The notes below the pieces were generated by a model. It was not told the DNA's origin and did no database searches. It worked only from the letters and a program-made list of their open reading frames with translations. Positions 61,911 through 64,000 of a stretch of 64,000 nt of DNA are shown piece after piece (positions within the stretch are counted from its first letter, which is position 1; each line of letters starts with the position of its first letter). This stretch comes from Volvox africanus (Eukaryota; Chlorophyta; Chlorophyceae; Chlamydomonadales; Volvocaceae). The position numbers and the translations under genes are program-made. The stretch lies in NCBI GenBank assembly GCA_030268105.1, contig BSDZ01000004.1:2033001-2097000 (forward strand), written 5' to 3'.

Positions 61911-63240
61911 TGTGTGTGTATTGTGTATTGTGAGGACAGGTGGCGGGTTGACGGGTTAGCAGGGTTGGCGGGGTTGGTGGCAGCTTTGAGTTTACAAAAG
62001 CGAAGTGTATGTGTGTGTGTATGAGATGTGGTGGGTTTTAGTGGTAAATGCCGTACAGACCACCGTTCGTTGATTGCGATGTGACTGCTCCTAACTTCCA
62101 AAACCCTCCGCTCTACTCCGCCCAGCCCACTGACCCATGGGCCGCTGCTTTCAAGCCCCCGTGTGTCGTACCTCTCCGCTAATGCCCCCAATGCTCCCGG
62201 ACCACGCCGCAACGCTGCACGGCATCTCATTTGGCGCCAGTGTATACGACGCTACGACATCGAATGTCGTATCGTCTAACAACCGCAGGTAGCTCCGTTC
62301 ATTTCCATCGCTCTCCTGTACGGTGATCGTTTGAAGTTTGACCGGCAACTGATAAATGATGAGGTAAATGATGAGGACAAACACACACACACACACAGCC
62401 GTGTGTGTTTCCCCTCCTGCTGCGCGGTGGTTCGGCCCAGTCAGCAGGGCCCCCAGTGCTTGTCTTTGCGCCGGTGCAGCAGGGCAAGCCGCACACAGTA
62501 CAACACCCTTTCACACACATACACACACACACACACCATCCCTCCCTAGGTTCTTCGCACCCACCAGCCTCATGGTCAGCACGCCCAACATCTTGCCGGC
62601 CTCGTGATGCACGATACGGCGGGGGTTCTCCCCAAGCGGTACGGCCCGTACATGCAGCTTCTGGATGTCATCTGCCGTACCGATGGTTAAGGCTCCCTCC
62701 GAAGCCACCGCCAGGCTCCGGGGAAACGCAGCCGAGTGGAAGGAGGCGAGGAAGGCCACCTGGAGACCGGGAGGATTCCAGGGAGGGGATGAGGGCACGT
62801 TGTACGGAAAGAAAGCAAAAGAGCGCGAATGCACCGATATACATAACTGGGGGGGGAGGAGGGAAAAAGGGGCTGAAGGTTTGATGTACACATGGCCCTC
62901 ATGGAAAGCGGGCACGCCATCATCAGGCACCTTACATGTCCCGTATATGACATGGTAGTAAAACCCATGCGTCGTACCCAACCAATCCAACCACTTACAT
63001 CGTTTTCGTTGAGATTACTGTACAGTAGCTTTTTGTTGGACGAGTAAACAACCGTCGGTCGGTCGCTGGCGGCGAAAACGCTCACACCGCCGGCACTGGC
63101 GCTGCCGCCGCGTGACCCGCCGCCATTGCCGCCATTGCCGCCGCTGTCGTCGCCAGCCGCCGCAGTTGTACGGAACGTGCGCAACATGATGGGTTTGGTC
63201 CCCAGCACCAAGCGTTTTTTGTCGGATAGGCCGCCGCTGG
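58916..63240 (-). CDS. DDB1: DDB1, damaged-DNA-binding protein 1 (C-terminal half; 5' part beyond the right edge)
   Basis: Eleven exons give about 551 C-terminal residues: 63240-62999, 62759-62565, 62348-62172, 61750-61625, 61467-61375, 61024-60855, 60546-60423, 60284-60180, 59872-59687, 59407-59264, 59011-58916; all phases agree. Family landmarks in order: [142 protein letters not shown] and [16 protein letters not shown] at the end. DDB1 is the triple beta-propeller adaptor linking CUL4-RBX1 to DCAF substrate receptors in ubiquitination, DNA repair and light signalling. The usual length is about 1090-1140 residues, so roughly the N-terminal half is outside the window. A Gly/Ser/Asn-rich stretch ([14 protein letters not shown]) and a Gly/Ala-rich stretch in exon 6 are insertions relative to other DDB1 proteins. 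Confidence 0.95.
59575..59612. repeat. (AC)n microsatellite in a DDB1 intron
   Basis: An ACACAC run lies in the intron between the exons ending at 59687 and starting at 59407. Confidence 0.85.
61844..61921. repeat. (AC)n(AT)n compound microsatellite in a DDB1 intron
   Basis: About 14 AC units pass directly into about 17 AT units in the intron between the exons ending at 62172 and starting at 61750. It creates an Ile-Tyr repeat shadow ORF. Confidence 0.95.
62382..62541. repeat. Paired (AC)n microsatellites in a DDB1 intron
   Basis: Two short AC runs (about 62382-62398 and 62513-62536) lie in the intron between the exons ending at 62565 and starting at 62348. Confidence 0.7.
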
Positions 63241-64000
63241 CTGTGGATTGAACAGAACAAAACATGCATAAAAACATTCGTTTTATAACTAGCTGACAAC
63301 AAACTTAAAAAATAACAGTAAGATTTATCAATCTAATTCTAATCCTACGTATTTATTACATAATTTATTTGTTTCAAGGTAATAATGTTTAATATAATAT
63401 ATACATATACATATATTATATTATATATATATATATATTTATATTACTGCTGTTATTCCCTGTTCTAGTAATCGTCGATAATATTTATATATATTTTTAG
63501 TTATTTATCTGATTAGGCAGATTTATAATGTTAGGTCGAGATAATTTATTGCCTAGCAATGTCTGTGTGTCGTATTTTCACCTCCCCTGTAACGAGTCCT
63601 ACTAGTGTAGGGCCCTCGGGAATTTTTGCCGTCGCCGGCAAAATGTGCTCACTTGCTTGCAACTTCTACTTCTCATTTTTTTGTCTCTACTCAACTATGA
63701 TCGCTCTTAGCATATTACGCGGTAGCCCCATCATGAATATTTAAAAACATGGTGTAGAATAATAATATTATTACTTTACTATATTTATCATTAATTATAA
63801 TTACTTTTATTATTTTCATTATTTTTTTCTCGCAGGACGCTACGACTAATAGCCGCAGGATTTAGGACCCCCAAAAGGGTCAAACAGGGAAGCCGTGCTC
63901 TAGAAGCTCCAGAACCACCTCTTAACTGAAACCAACCGCCCTAACTGATCGGCAACGGTCCTCCCCTTCTTCATCCGCGACCTGACCCCTGTCTTCCCGT
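63241..64000 (-). other. Large DDB1 intron with an AT-rich island
   Basis: Upstream (rightward) of the acceptor at 63241, no DDB1-like exon can be recognised to the window edge. The next expected coding block (end of the second propeller) is absent. About 63285-63835 is strongly AT-rich, with long TATA/ATTA runs and short palindromes, in contrast to the GC-rich surroundings; 63836-64000 returns to normal composition. A plus-strand frame at 63559-63744 is open but unrecognised. Confidence 0.6.

Noticed and set aside
61605..61959. ORFs with Ile-Tyr and His-Thr repeats
   Set aside because: They are translated AC/AT microsatellite inside a DDB1 intron.
62400..62520. Extra DDB1 exon between 62565 and 62348 ([14 protein letters not shown])
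   Set aside because: The flanking exons already join in phase, and the total length matches the DDB1 C-terminal half without it.

Overview
The window reads as nuclear DNA of a volvocine green alga, most likely a Volvox-like colonial species. The grounds are small exons cut by many GT-AG introns, GC-rich coding sequence, Ser-Pro-Pro cell-wall-type repeats, TGTAA-type poly(A) signals (not AATAAA), very long Ser/Gly/Ala/Gln-rich tails on kinases, and many microsatellites in introns. All gene models were built by hand: I looked for conserved motifs, then required that exon phases join without frame breaks. The species is an inference.

Layout. (1) 974-6815 (+): an extracellular arylsulfatase with a proline-rich stalk, 10 exons. 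(2) 10287-11244 (-): a SixA-type histidine phosphatase, 2 exons. (3) 18863-29489 (-): a 2283-residue protein kinase with an N-terminal PH domain and a tail of about 1820 residues. (4) 30035-36068 (+): a TKL/Raf-like kinase with two large inserts, divergent from gene 3 across about 545 bp. (5) 41294-48490 (-): a PUS1/TruA-type tRNA pseudouridine synthase, 13 exons, with an acidic insert and an RGG-type tail. (6) 49196-52796 (+): an unrecognised low-complexity protein, divergent from gene 5. (7) 58916-63240 (-, continuing off the right edge): the C-terminal half of DDB1, the CUL4 E3-ligase adaptor. Weaker candidates are a small ORF at 8195-8332, possible exons at 9400-9915 (-) and 11666-11763 (+), and a possible signal-peptide/membrane protein at 54876-56092 (+).

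The genes do not form a pathway. They look like an ordinary nuclear neighbourhood with two divergent pairs (kinase/kinase and PUS1/unknown) and long non-coding stretches (about 11.3-18.9, 36.1-41.3 and 56.3-58.4 kb). Repeats include an (AATAT)n array of about 44 copies, a 21-copy CCCCTG hexanucleotide in the DDB1 3' flank, an 11-bp minisatellite in an arylsulfatase intron, an AT-rich island in a DDB1 intron, and two strong hairpins (40191-40239 and 55281-55345).

I saw no tRNA, rRNA, CRISPR array, intact transposon or viral gene. The features most worth a second look are the altered catalytic motifs in the two divergent kinases (DFS for DFG; HGDLTPKN for HRDLKxxN), their two GC-AG introns, and the two hairpins.
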